NCBI GenBank assembly: GCA_039805565.1
Contig: JBDLTZ010000273.1
Coordinates: 1 to 40,453, forward strand
Origin: CALJIC01 sp039805565
GTDB taxonomy: Bacteria > Chloroflexota > Chloroflexia > Chloroflexales > Roseiflexaceae
DNA: 40,453 bases
Direction of reading: 5' to 3'
Part shown: one piece after another, positions 31,414-38,765 of the stretch
Numbering within the stretch: the first letter of the stretch is position 1
Layout: each line of letters opens with the position of its first letter
Notes under the pieces: model-generated
The model's database searches: none
What the model was told of the DNA's origin: nothing
Seen by the model: only the letters and a program-made list of their open reading frames with translations
Program-made: the position numbers and the translations under genes

Positions 31414-33360
31414 ATGGCACGACAAGCCGCCGGCCCACGAACCACTGTCTCCACGCCGCCGCGCCGGCGCCCCGGCGCCATGCGCGCGCTCTTCGGGAGG
31501 GACTGGAAGGTCGCGCTCCCGTTTATCACACCGCTCGTCGTCATTATGGGCGGGCTGATCCTGTGGCCGTTCATCAACGCCGTCTGGATCAGCTTCACCG
31601 TCCGGAACATCCGCCGCCAGGAGGTGTTCGTCGGGCTGCAGAACTACGAGCGGCTGTTCTCCGACGTGGACTTCATCAACGCGGTGAACAACACCGTTCT
31701 GTTCACCGTCGTCTCCGTCACGCTCAAGCTGATCGTCGGCATGGCGATCGCGCTGCTGCTGCACAGCCGCATCCCCTTCCGCACCATCCTCACAGGGCTG
31801 ATGCTGCTGCCCTGGATCGTGCCTGAGGTGGTCACGGCCATGGCCTGGCGCAGCATCTACGACCCGATCTTCGGCGGGCTGAACCCCATCCTGCAGGGAC
31901 TCGGCCTGATCGACCGGCGCGTGGGCTGGCTCTCGGAGCCGTCGCTGGCGCTGCCAAGCGTGATCGCGGTGAACATCTGGAAGGGCATCCCCTTCTTCAC
32001 GCTGCTGATCCTCGCCGGGCTGAAGTCGATCGACAAGGAGCTGTACGAGGCGGCCGAGGTAGACGGCGCGGACGGCTACGAGAAGTTCCGCCACGTCACG
32101 CTGCCGAGCCTGAAGTACGTGCTGGCGGTGACGCTGCTGCTCTCGACGATCTCGACCTTCAACAGCTTCGGCATCGTGTATCTGATGACGGGCGGTGGAC
32201 CGGGCGGCGCCACGCGGCTCTACTCGATCCTGGCCTACGAGAAGGCGATCATTGGCCTGCGCTTCGGCCCGGGCGCGGCGGTGGCCTTCAGCATGGCGCC
32301 GTTCCTGGCGATCTTCATCGCCGTGCTGGCGCGCTTCATGCTGCGCGACCCGAACGCCGTGCGGAGCGCCGACGACAGCATCATGGACCGCGGCCTGGAC
32401 ACGGTGGGCAAGGGGCTGGGGCTGGTGCTCGACGTCGTGCTGTGGCCGCTCAAGATGGTGGTCAAGGGCCTGGCGGCGCTGTTCAACACGATCGGCAAGG
32501 CGATGGGCCGCGGGCGCGGGATGCGGATACGAGACCGCGAGAACGCCGGGATGGGGGTACGGCTGCTGCTGATCCTGCCGTTCCTGCTGTTCGTGCTGTT
32601 CCCGTTCTACTGGGTGATCATCACGGCCTTCAAGACCGAGACGCAGATCACCACGCGCGCCTCGATCTTCTGGCCGGACCCCTGGACGCTGGAGCAGATC
32701 CAGAGCCTGCTGTTCAACACCGGCTACCCGGTCTGGTTCCGCAACACCGTGGTGGTGGCCACGCTCACCACGCTGCTGTCGGTCTCGCTGTCGGCGCTGG
32801 CGGGCTACGCCCTGGCGCGGCTCGAGTTCCGCGGGCGCGGCTGGCTCACCACGGCGCTGCTGATCACCTACCTGCTGCCCGGCTCGCTGATGTTCATCCC
32901 GCTCTACCGCATCCTGAGCACGCTCGGCATCATCGACAGCCTGGCGGCGCTGATCGCGACCTACCCGACCTTCCTGATGCCGTTCGCGACGTGGGTGATG
33001 CTGGGGTACTACCGCTCGATCCCGCCGGACCTCGAGGAGGCGGCGCTGATCGACGGCGCGGGGCGGCTGGGGGCGTTCCTGCGCATCACGCTGCCGCTGG
33101 CCAAGCCGGCACTGCTGTCGGTGATGCTGTTCTCGTTCACTAACGCCTGGAACGAGTTCCTGTTCGCGTTCGTGTTCATCACGCGCGAGTCGCTGTTCAC
33201 CCTGCCAGTGGGCCTCCAGCAGCTGGTGTTCGGCGATATCTACCCGTGGGGCCAGCTGATGAGCGCCTCGCTCCTGATGGCCATCCCGGTGGTGATCATC
33301 TACACCTTCGCCCAGAAGTATATGGTCGAGGGGCTCACCGCGGGGAGCGTGAAGGGGTAA
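31414..33360 (+). CDS. Fused sugar ABC permease (MalF/UgpA-type plus MalG/UgpE-type)
   Basis: 648 aa in one uninterrupted frame from ATG 31414 (GGGGGA upstream). Residues about 1-310 are a MalF/UgpA-like permease with the EAA loop YEAAEVDGADGYEKFRHVTL; about 375-648 are a MalG/UgpE-like permease with the EAA loop EEAALIDGAGRLGAFLRITL and the usual ending EGLTAGSVKG. A linker of about 60 residues with amphipathic helices (LDTVGKGLGLVLDVVLW... FNTIGKAMGRGRGM) joins them. These two are normally separate genes. No ATPase is encoded here; carbohydrate ABC systems often share one. Its frame is open upstream through the heptamer arrays to 31336, an unlikely start. Confidence 0.93.
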   Translation: MARQAAGPRTTVSTPPRRRPGAMRALFGRDWKVALPFITPLVVIMGGLILWPFINAVWISFTVRNIRRQEVFVGLQNYERLFSDVDFINAVNNTVLFTVVSVTLKLIVGMAIALLLHSRIPFRTILTGLMLLPWIVPEVVTAMAWRSIYDPIFGGLNPILQGLGLIDRRVGWLSEPSLALPSVIAVNIWKGIPFFTLLILAGLKSIDKELYEAAEVDGADGYEKFRHVTLPSLKYVLAVTLLLSTISTFNSFGIVYLMTGGGPGGATRLYSILAYEKAIIGLRFGPGAAVAFSMAPFLAIFIAVLARFMLRDPNAVRSADDSIMDRGLDTVGKGLGLVLDVVLWPLKMVVKGLAALFNTIGKAMGRGRGMRIRDRENAGMGVRLLLILPFLLFVLFPFYWVIITAFKTETQITTRASIFWPDPWTLEQIQSLLFNTGYPVWFRNTVVVATLTTLLSVSLSALAGYALARLEFRGRGWLTTALLITYLLPGSLMFIPLYRILSTLGIIDSLAALIATYPTFLMPFATWVMLGYYRSIPPDLEEAALIDGAGRLGAFLRITLPLAKPALLSVMLFSFTNAWNEFLFAFVFITRESLFTLPVGLQQLVFGDIYPWGQLMSASLLMAIPVVIIYTFAQKYMVEGLTAGSVKG

Positions 33361-33368
33361 AAAAGGCT

Positions 33369-33393
33369 CAGGAGAGGGCTTCGCCCTCTCCTG
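33369..33393. repeat. 11-bp hairpin after the permease gene
   Basis: CAGGAGAGGGC-TTC-GCCCTCTCCTG, perfect, nine bases after the stop codon; precedes the main terminator. Confidence 0.7.
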
Positions 33394-33399
33394 ACCTCT

Positions 33400-33447
33400 C
33401 CCAGGGGTAGGGGCGCGCACACAGGTGCGCCCCTACCCCTGGGTTTT
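33400..33447 (+). terminator. Rho-independent terminator overlapping the RraA gene end
   Basis: A 17-bp perfect stem CCCAGGGGTAGGGGCGC (33400-33416) with its reverse complement at 33427-33443, a 10-base loop and TTTT at 33444-33447. It ends plus-strand transcripts. Its right arm also encodes the last codons (…TQG) and the stop of the RraA-like gene on the other strand. Confidence 0.85.
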
Positions 33448-34227
33448 CTTCCACTCCTCGTACTCGCGCTGGCCCTCCTCGTTGAGCGGGTAGTACTTGG
33501 CGAGCCGGCCGCCCTCGGCGAGCTTGAGGCGGCTGAAGACCTCCCACTCCTCGTGCTCCAGCGTGACGCGCGCCACCTCCGGCGCGATCTGCTGCGGCAC
33601 CACCACCGCGCCGTCGTCGTCGGCGATGATGATGTCGCCCGGCAGCACCAGCACCTTGCCGCAGGCCACCGGGACGTTGTAGGCCCAGGGGAAGAGCCCG
33701 GCCTGCGAGGCGTAGTTCGGCGTCACGCCCACCGTCCAGAGCGGAACGCCGATCTCGCGGATGTTGCCCGAGTCGCGCACGCAGCCATCCACCACGATCC
33801 CCAGCCCGCCGCGCCCCTTGAAGTAGGTCGCCAGCATCTCGCCCATGGTGCCGGTGTAGGGGTCACCCCAGGCCTGCACCACCAGGACGTCGCCCGGCTC
33901 GACGGTGTCGAACACCGCCCAGAGGGCGCTGGTCTTCTCGGTGCGCTCCTGGCCCGCGCCGGAGGCGATGTCCTCGCGCTGCGGCATGAACTGCAGCGTC
34001 ACCGCCGGCCCGACCACCTTGGAGCCATGCGTACGCGCCACCGGCCCCTGCATATAGGTGTGACGCACGCCCATCTTGTGCAGCGCCTGGCTCGCGGTAG
34101 CCGAGCTGACCTGCCAGAGCTGCTCGATGAGGGCCGGCTCAGGACGTGTGACGTTGCCACCGCTGATCGGGAGCGTGATCTCGGCGCGCGGCAGCTGGTC
34201 CACGCTGATGTAGTGCTCGTCTGACAC
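33433..34227 (-). CDS. RraA-like aldolase/decarboxylase family protein
   Basis: 264 aa. The RraA/HMG-aldolase fold has the metal and substrate motif GEMLATYFKGRGGLGIVVDGCVRD (short cores GEMLA, GRGGLGIVVDG, DGCVRD) in which the Arg and Asp of VRD bind pyruvate/oxaloacetate enolate and Mg, plus FDTVEPGDVLVV and DDDGAVVVP. Relatives split 4-hydroxy-4-methyl-2-oxoglutarate or oxaloacetate, or bind RNase E. A regulator of RNase E is unlikely; the position downstream of an enolase-type dehydratase gene suggests the retro-aldol step of a sugar-acid path, yielding pyruvate or tartronate semialdehyde. The C-terminus lies in a terminator arm. Confidence 0.85.
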   Translation of the reverse strand: MSDEHYISVDQLPRAEITLPISGGNVTRPEPALIEQLWQVSSATASQALHKMGVRHTYMQGPVARTHGSKVVGPAVTLQFMPQREDIASGAGQERTEKTSALWAVFDTVEPGDVLVVQAWGDPYTGTMGEMLATYFKGRGGLGIVVDGCVRDSGNIREIGVPLWTVGVTPNYASQAGLFPWAYNVPVACGKVLVLPGDIIIADDDGAVVVPQQIAPEVARVTLEHEEWEVFSRLKLAEGGRLAKYYPLNEEGQREYEEWKKTQG

Positions 34228-34247
34228 AGGTTCCTCCCGGGAAGGGG

Positions 34248-34272
34248 CCAGGGGAGGGCCAGCCTCCCCTGG
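34248..34272. repeat. Intercistronic hairpin between the dehydratase and RraA genes
   Basis: CCAGGGGAGG-GCCAG-CCTCCCCTGG, perfect 10-bp stem in the 54-bp gap. Without a T-run; may tune relative mRNA levels. Confidence 0.7.
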
Positions 34273-34281
34273 AACCCCAGC

Positions 34282-35439
34282 TTACTCAAACCACGCCGTG
34301 CCGGGGTACTGGTACTGGCGCGCCACGGTCTCGTCGAGCTCGACGCCGATGCCCGGCCGGTCGGTGATGTCGATGTAGCCGCCCTTGATGATATCCTCCT
34401 TATCGGCGGTGATCGTCGTCCAGTAGTCGCGGTGCAGCCAGTGGAACTCCAGCACCAGGAAGTTCGGGACGGTGGCGCAGACGTGGGCCGAGGCCATGGT
34501 GCCGATCGGCGAGGAGACGTTGTGCGGCGCGAAGGGCATGTAGTACAGCTCGGCCATGTTGGCGATCTTGCGGCACTCGGAGAGCCCGCCGCACTTAGGG
34601 ATGTCGGGCATGATGATGTCCACGGCCTGCTTCTCGATCAGGTCGCGGAAGCCGTGGCGCAGATAGAGGTTCTCGCCGGCGCAGATCGGCAGGCTGGTGG
34701 CCCGCTTCACCTCGCGCATGGCGTCGATGTTCTCCGGCGGCACCGGCTCCTCGAGCCACAGCAGGTGGTAGGGCTCGAGCGCCTTGGCGAGCCGGATGGC
34801 GCTCGGCACGTCCAGCCGAGTGTGGACATCGGCGGCCACAGCGATGTCCTTGCCGGCCGCGCGGGTGACCATGTCCACCAGCTCGACCATGCGCTCCTGC
34901 TCGCGCTCGCCGGCGGTGTAGTTGAAGCGGTCGAAGAGCGGGTCGGTGCTCTGGATGCGCTTGCCGGTGTAGGCGCCGATGTCCACGTCAATCTTGAGGG
35001 CGGTGAAGCCGCGCTCGGCCACCTCGGCCACCACCTGCTCGACCTCGCTGAACTCCATGCCCGGCTCGACCTGGCAGTCGGCGTAGACGCGGATCTTGTC
35101 GCGGAACTTGCCGCCGAGGAGCGAGTAGACCGGGACGCCGAGGGCCTTGCCCTTGAGGTCCCAGAGCGCGATCTCGATGCCGGTGAGGGCGGTGATCAGC
35201 GCGCCGGCGGTCCCGCCGTCGAAGACGTGGGAGCGGCGCAGCTCCTCGAACAGCGCGTCGATCTGGAACGGGTCGCGGCCGATCAGCTTGGGCGCGAGGT
35301 AGTGGATGATGGCGATCGCCTGCGTGCCGCCGTGAACGCACTCGCCGATCCCGGTGATGCCCTCGTCCGTCTCGACCTTGACCCACAGGTGCATGCCGTG
35401 GCCGCTCGTGGCGGCAGTTCGTACCGCGGTGATCTTCAT
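34282..35439 (-). CDS. Mandelate racemase/galactonate dehydratase-type enolase enzyme
   Basis: 385 aa from ATG 35439, with GGAGG upstream; the frame extends to 35547 through a repeat and is not used. MKITAVRTAATSGHGMHLWVKVETDEG is a typical N-terminal capping domain. Barrel motifs: ALKIDVD, AADVHTRLD (first metal ligand), WLEEPVPPEN (second), ICAGENL (third), MPDIPKCGGLSE, and FAPHNVSSPIGTMASAH with the catalytic His. The PHN...SPIG form fits the galactonate dehydratase/ManD group, not the glucarate group of the other enolase in this window. The reaction should be dehydration of a sugar acid to a 2-keto-3-deoxy acid; substrate unknown. Confidence 0.87.
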   Translation of the reverse strand: MKITAVRTAATSGHGMHLWVKVETDEGITGIGECVHGGTQAIAIIHYLAPKLIGRDPFQIDALFEELRRSHVFDGGTAGALITALTGIEIALWDLKGKALGVPVYSLLGGKFRDKIRVYADCQVEPGMEFSEVEQVVAEVAERGFTALKIDVDIGAYTGKRIQSTDPLFDRFNYTAGEREQERMVELVDMVTRAAGKDIAVAADVHTRLDVPSAIRLAKALEPYHLLWLEEPVPPENIDAMREVKRATSLPICAGENLYLRHGFRDLIEKQAVDIIMPDIPKCGGLSECRKIANMAELYYMPFAPHNVSSPIGTMASAHVCATVPNFLVLEFHWLHRDYWTTITADKEDIIKGGYIDITDRPGIGVELDETVARQYQYPGTAWFE

Positions 35440-35507
35440 TGACCTTGCCTCCTGATCTGCATGGAGAGGGTGACTTCGCCCCCCGGCCCTCGGGGGAGGA
35501 GTTGTTG

Positions 35508-35656
35508 TTCTCGGGGGCTGCGCCCCCAAACCCCGCTCGGCGCTCACGCGCCCTAACCCCGACGCTCACGCGCCCTCGTGCGGAACGGGTCTGTGTTTCT
35601 CGGGGGCTGCGCCCCCAAACCCCGCTCGGTACTCACGCGCCCCTAACCCCGGCGCT
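35508..35656. repeat. Duplicated about 58-bp element in the 35.4-35.7 kb gap
   Basis: Two copies start at 35508 and 35597 (89 bp apart). Each has TTCTCGGGGGCTGCGCCCCC, then AAACCCCGCTCGG, TCACGCGCCC and TAACCCCG. The core GGGGGC-TGC-GCCCCC is a perfect small palindrome. It lies upstream of the dehydratase gene and after the Gfo/Idh gene. Confidence 0.85.
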
Positions 35657-35682
35657 GCCGCGCTACCAAGCCCCATCTGGCG

Positions 35683-36816
35683 CTAGCTCTCGAGCGGGAG
35701 CGTGACCGGCGCGCCGCCCGCCGCAGACGAGGCGCGGATCGCCAGCGTGATCTCCTGGTCCAGCCGGGCCTGCAGCGGCCCGTAGGTCGGCTCGCCGCCG
35801 GACCGCACGGCGTCCAGCAGCGAGATGATGCAGCCGGCCACGCCGATCTCGTCGTCGTGCCACTGCGGGCCGTGCCCCTGGACAGCGGGGCGGAAAGGGT
35901 TGTCCCAGCGCACGACCGGCAGGTCCGGGTCACCGGTGTGCGCCACCATCGCCACCAGGGCGCCGCCGTCCACGCGCTCCCAACGGCGCTCCACCGTGAT
36001 GAAGCGCGGCGCCTCGCCGCCGGGCGCCAGCAGGCTCAGGCGCTCCTCCACATCGAGCCCCACGCCGACCGTGATGCCCATGCCCTTCTCGGCCAGGAAG
36101 CGGGCCGAGCGCCACCAGCGCACGGGCGAGTCGTAGCCGACGTTGGTCCAGTGGTAGAAGCCGAGCCGGCCGTCCTCGAACTCCACCGCGCCGTGCTCCT
36201 GGGTCTCCTCGCGCGGCTCGATGCCCTGGCCGCGCTGGCCGCGGTAGGGCGCGAGCGGGAACTGCCGCACATGGCCGGTCACCTGGGTGGGGCGCGCGTC
36301 GAAGCCGAGGTAGCTGCGCATCACGCTCACGCCGTGGTAGCCGTGGCCGGCGAAGTCGTTGAAGCTGGTGTACACCCGGCCGAACAGGCCGGACGCGATC
36401 AGCGCCAGCTTGAGCTGCTCCAGCGGCCGGCGGTGAAACTGCTCGGCCACCTCGAGCTTCAGGCCGCGCGCCTGGGCTGCGGCGATGATGGCGTCAGCCT
36501 CGCGCAGGTCGTGCGCGATCGGCGTCTCCAGCAGAGCGTGGAGCCCGGCCTCGACAGCCATCAGCCCCACCTGGCCGTTCGCGCCGTAGGCCACCGAGAC
36601 CACGCCCACCTGGGCGCCAGTCTCACGCACCAGCCGGTCCAGGTCCGTGTACCAGGGGGTGCCGAGCTGCTCGCCGAGGCGGCGGGCGGACTCCTCGCTC
36701 CGGCCCCAGACGCCCACCAGCTCGACGCCCGGGATGGCGCGGAGCAGGGGCGCGTAGAGGTAGCTCGACCTCTTGGCCGTGCCGACGATCGCAACGCGGA
36801 TAGGGTCGGGTGTCAT
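35683..36816 (-). CDS. Gfo/Idh/MocA-family NAD(P)-dependent oxidoreductase
   Basis: 377 aa. N-terminal Rossmann fold with RVAIVGTAKRSSYLYAPLL and LVGVWGRSEESARRLGEQLG; the family's catalytic stretch E-K/T-P is seen in ALLETPIAHDLREADAII (Thr replaces the usual Lys of EKP). The C-terminal sheet carries GFYHWTNVGYDSPVRWW. I choose ATG 36816 (GGAG at 36825-36828); GTG 36825 and ATG 36822 are also possible and overlap the preceding stop. The EKP lysine, which usually helps catalysis, is missing, so activity as a dehydrogenase should be treated as open. Coupled to the PhyH gene. Confidence 0.82.
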   Translation of the reverse strand: MTPDPIRVAIVGTAKRSSYLYAPLLRAIPGVELVGVWGRSEESARRLGEQLGTPWYTDLDRLVRETGAQVGVVSVAYGANGQVGLMAVEAGLHALLETPIAHDLREADAIIAAAQARGLKLEVAEQFHRRPLEQLKLALIASGLFGRVYTSFNDFAGHGYHGVSVMRSYLGFDARPTQVTGHVRQFPLAPYRGQRGQGIEPREETQEHGAVEFEDGRLGFYHWTNVGYDSPVRWWRSARFLAEKGMGITVGVGLDVEERLSLLAPGGEAPRFITVERRWERVDGGALVAMVAHTGDPDLPVVRWDNPFRPAVQGHGPQWHDDEIGVAGCIISLLDAVRSGGEPTYGPLQARLDQEITLAIRASSAAGGAPVTLPLES

Positions 36817-36821
36817 GTGCA

Positions 36822-37616
36822 TCACTCCAGGTTGTAGTGCGGCTTGAGCGCGCCCGGATCGATCGCGTCGCCCGCGCGCTGGTAGCGGTTGTCCGTCGAG
36901 AGCCGCATGCGGTCGGCCGTAAGGTTCGGCAGCGCCTTGTGGATTGTGTACGAGTGGAAGAAGAGCGCGTCGCCAGCGTGGAAGTCGCCGGTGTGCCAGA
37001 CGGCCTGCGCCTCGTCCACCGGGACGCCGTGGCCGCCCACGGCGCCGGGGTGGCGCTCGGTGTGGTCGATGTACCCCTGGCGGTGCGAGCCAGGCCAGAC
37101 CGCGAGGCCGCCGAGCTCGACGGGGCAGTCGCCGAGGGAGGTCCAGCAGGAGTAGGTGTCCACCGACCCGCGGATGTAGAAGTGGTCCTGGTGGGCGGGG
37201 GTGGTCGCCGCAGTGAAGTTCGGGAAGGTCATGCGGCCGATGCGGCGCGGGTGCACCAGCACCTCACCGTCGATCAGCGCGCGCGCCACAGCCATGAGGG
37301 CCGGGTGGCATGGGAAGTCGTGGAACAGCGGCGTCTTAAGCACCTTGCGGTAGACCGCCATGTACTCGGGGCGGCCCTCGGTGGTAGGCTCCTGGCCGGG
37401 CGCCACCACTGCGTCCATCACATCGCGGCTCGGGTCGAGCCAGCCGGCCTCGCGGACGTGCTCGAGCACGGCACGGCGCACGGCGAGCACGTCGGCCTCG
37501 GGCACGAGCGCGCGGAAGAACAGGTAGCCCTGCTCCTCCATCGTGGCGCGCAGGAGACTCCCTGGAGAGGTGGGGTCGGCTTCGACGAACGGCTGGTACG
37601 CGGAAATGCTATCCAC
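36822..37616 (-). CDS. Phytanoyl-CoA dioxygenase (PhyH)-family Fe/2OG enzyme
   Basis: 264 aa from GTG 37616 with AGGAG upstream. PhyH proteins hydroxylate substrates with Fe(II) and 2-oxoglutarate. Iron ligands: His and Asp in TPAHQDHFYIRG (HxD) and the distal His in HSYTIHKALPNLTADR; Arg in RMRLSTDNRYQR would bind 2OG. The length and ending resemble bacterial PhyH proteins found in sugar-acid and phosphonate loci, not mammalian phytanoyl enzymes. It begins the minus-strand set PhyH, Gfo/Idh, enolase, RraA and may activate the substrate. Confidence 0.87.
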   Translation of the reverse strand: MDSISAYQPFVEADPTSPGSLLRATMEEQGYLFFRALVPEADVLAVRRAVLEHVREAGWLDPSRDVMDAVVAPGQEPTTEGRPEYMAVYRKVLKTPLFHDFPCHPALMAVARALIDGEVLVHPRRIGRMTFPNFTAATTPAHQDHFYIRGSVDTYSCWTSLGDCPVELGGLAVWPGSHRQGYIDHTERHPGAVGGHGVPVDEAQAVWHTGDFHAGDALFFHSYTIHKALPNLTADRMRLSTDNRYQRAGDAIDPGALKPHYNLE

Positions 37617-37727
37617 CGTGCACTCCTTTTCAGCATCACTGGCGAGGGATACGGCTGCTCCGGCACATTTCTTGAATTATGCCGGCGTACAGAATCGTCA
37701 GATGACGATGGTGCGACAGAGAAGGTT

Positions 37728-38414
37728 ATGACTACTTATAATCAGATCCCCACACGGGCCACAGTCCGGCCAGTACAGCTCCGCTCGGAGCCGAAGCCGC
37801 TGCTGCGCGGCTGGTCACACGCGCTGGCGGCGCTGGCGTCGGTGGTCTTCACCGCGGCGATGCTAGCGCGGGCCAGCGACACGCCGCGTATGGCCGGCGC
37901 GGCCGTGTTCGGCGTGAGCATGATCCTGCTGTACAGCGTGAGCGCCGTGTACCACCGCTACCACTGGGACGGGCGCAGCTACCAGCTGCTGACGGCGGTG
38001 GACCACGCCAACATCTTCGTGATGATCGCAGGCACCTTCACGCCCTTCGGCCTCGCTGTGCTGAGCGGCCGCTACGGAGCCACAATGCTGGTGCTCATCT
38101 GGGCGCTGGCGGCGGTGGGCATGTGCTGCTCAGGCTTCGCCCTGCACCTGCCACGCTGGGCCATGGTCGCACAGTACATCGGGCTGGGCTGGACGGCCGG
38201 CTCAGCGATGCCGCAGATCAGCGCGGCGCTCCCGCCCGAGGCCCTCGCGCTGCTCATCACCGGCGGCGTCGTCTACTCCGTGGGCGGGGTGATCTACGCG
38301 CTGCGGCGCCCGGACCCCATCCCGCATATCTTCGGCTTCCACGAGATCTTCCACCTGATGGTGGTGGCGGGCAACGTGCTGACGGCGCTCGTCGTCTGGC
38401 GCTGGGTGCTGTGA
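37728..38414 (+). CDS. Hemolysin III / YqfA-type membrane protein (PAQR superfamily)
   Basis: 228 aa, seven hydrophobic helices. Marks of the family: LYSVSAVYHRYHWDG near helix 2 with the conserved His, VDHANIFVMIAGTFTPF, and the C-terminal GFHEIFHLMVVAGN with two His; together these form the zinc site of PAQR-like proteins. Role in bacteria is membrane homeostasis; the name hemolysin is historical. ATG 37728 is used; the frame is open far upstream only on the antisense of the PhyH gene. Confidence 0.9.
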   Translation: MTTYNQIPTRATVRPVQLRSEPKPLLRGWSHALAALASVVFTAAMLARASDTPRMAGAAVFGVSMILLYSVSAVYHRYHWDGRSYQLLTAVDHANIFVMIAGTFTPFGLAVLSGRYGATMLVLIWALAAVGMCCSGFALHLPRWAMVAQYIGLGWTAGSAMPQISAALPPEALALLITGGVVYSVGGVIYALRRPDPIPHIFGFHEIFHLMVVAGNVLTALVVWRWVL

Positions 38415-38434
38415 TGGCGCCGCGGTGGGGTGGG

Positions 38435-38661
38435 CTACCACCGAAGGCTCTCAAACTCGTGCGCGTGCTCCTCATAGTGCTCGTAGATGCCCAAGATGAG
38501 CGGCGCGACCGGCTCGCCAATCACGGCGGTCATACCATCAGAATTGTGGAGGTCATCTGCAGCAGCTGGGCTGGCGAGAGAGGTGCTATGGCCTCGGTCA
38601 CGCGCTGCATAGCTCGCTCAATGCGCGCTAGGATCTCCGCAGTGCTTTGTGGCGCGTCCAC
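38435..38661 (-). pseudogene. Broken DinB-like gene with its centre missing
   Basis: From GTG 38661 (good AAGGAG upstream) it reads AILARIERAMQRV-type DinB start (STAEILARIERAMQRVTEA, then IAPLSPAQLLQ) and stops at 38530 after MTSTILMV. In another frame just after, GEPVAPLILGIYEHYEEHA and HEFESLRW lead to a stop at 38435-38437, which is the C-terminal end of DinB/ClbS-type four-helix proteins. About 100 residues between the two ends are missing. I read this as a deletion remnant plus frameshift, not a working gene. Confidence 0.7.
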
Positions 38662-38765
38662 GGCGTGGTTTCTCCTTACAGTGTCGGGACGATCTCGGGC
38701 CTTCTCGTTGGTCATACGCGGCTTGCTCATGCCCTGGGGCTCTAGAGTTCAGCGGTACCGCTTCG

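Noticed and set aside
36810..37727. Upstream part of a long plus-strand frame ending in the hemolysin-III gene
   Set aside because: It is antisense to the PhyH gene; real homology begins at ATG 37728 with a ribosome site.
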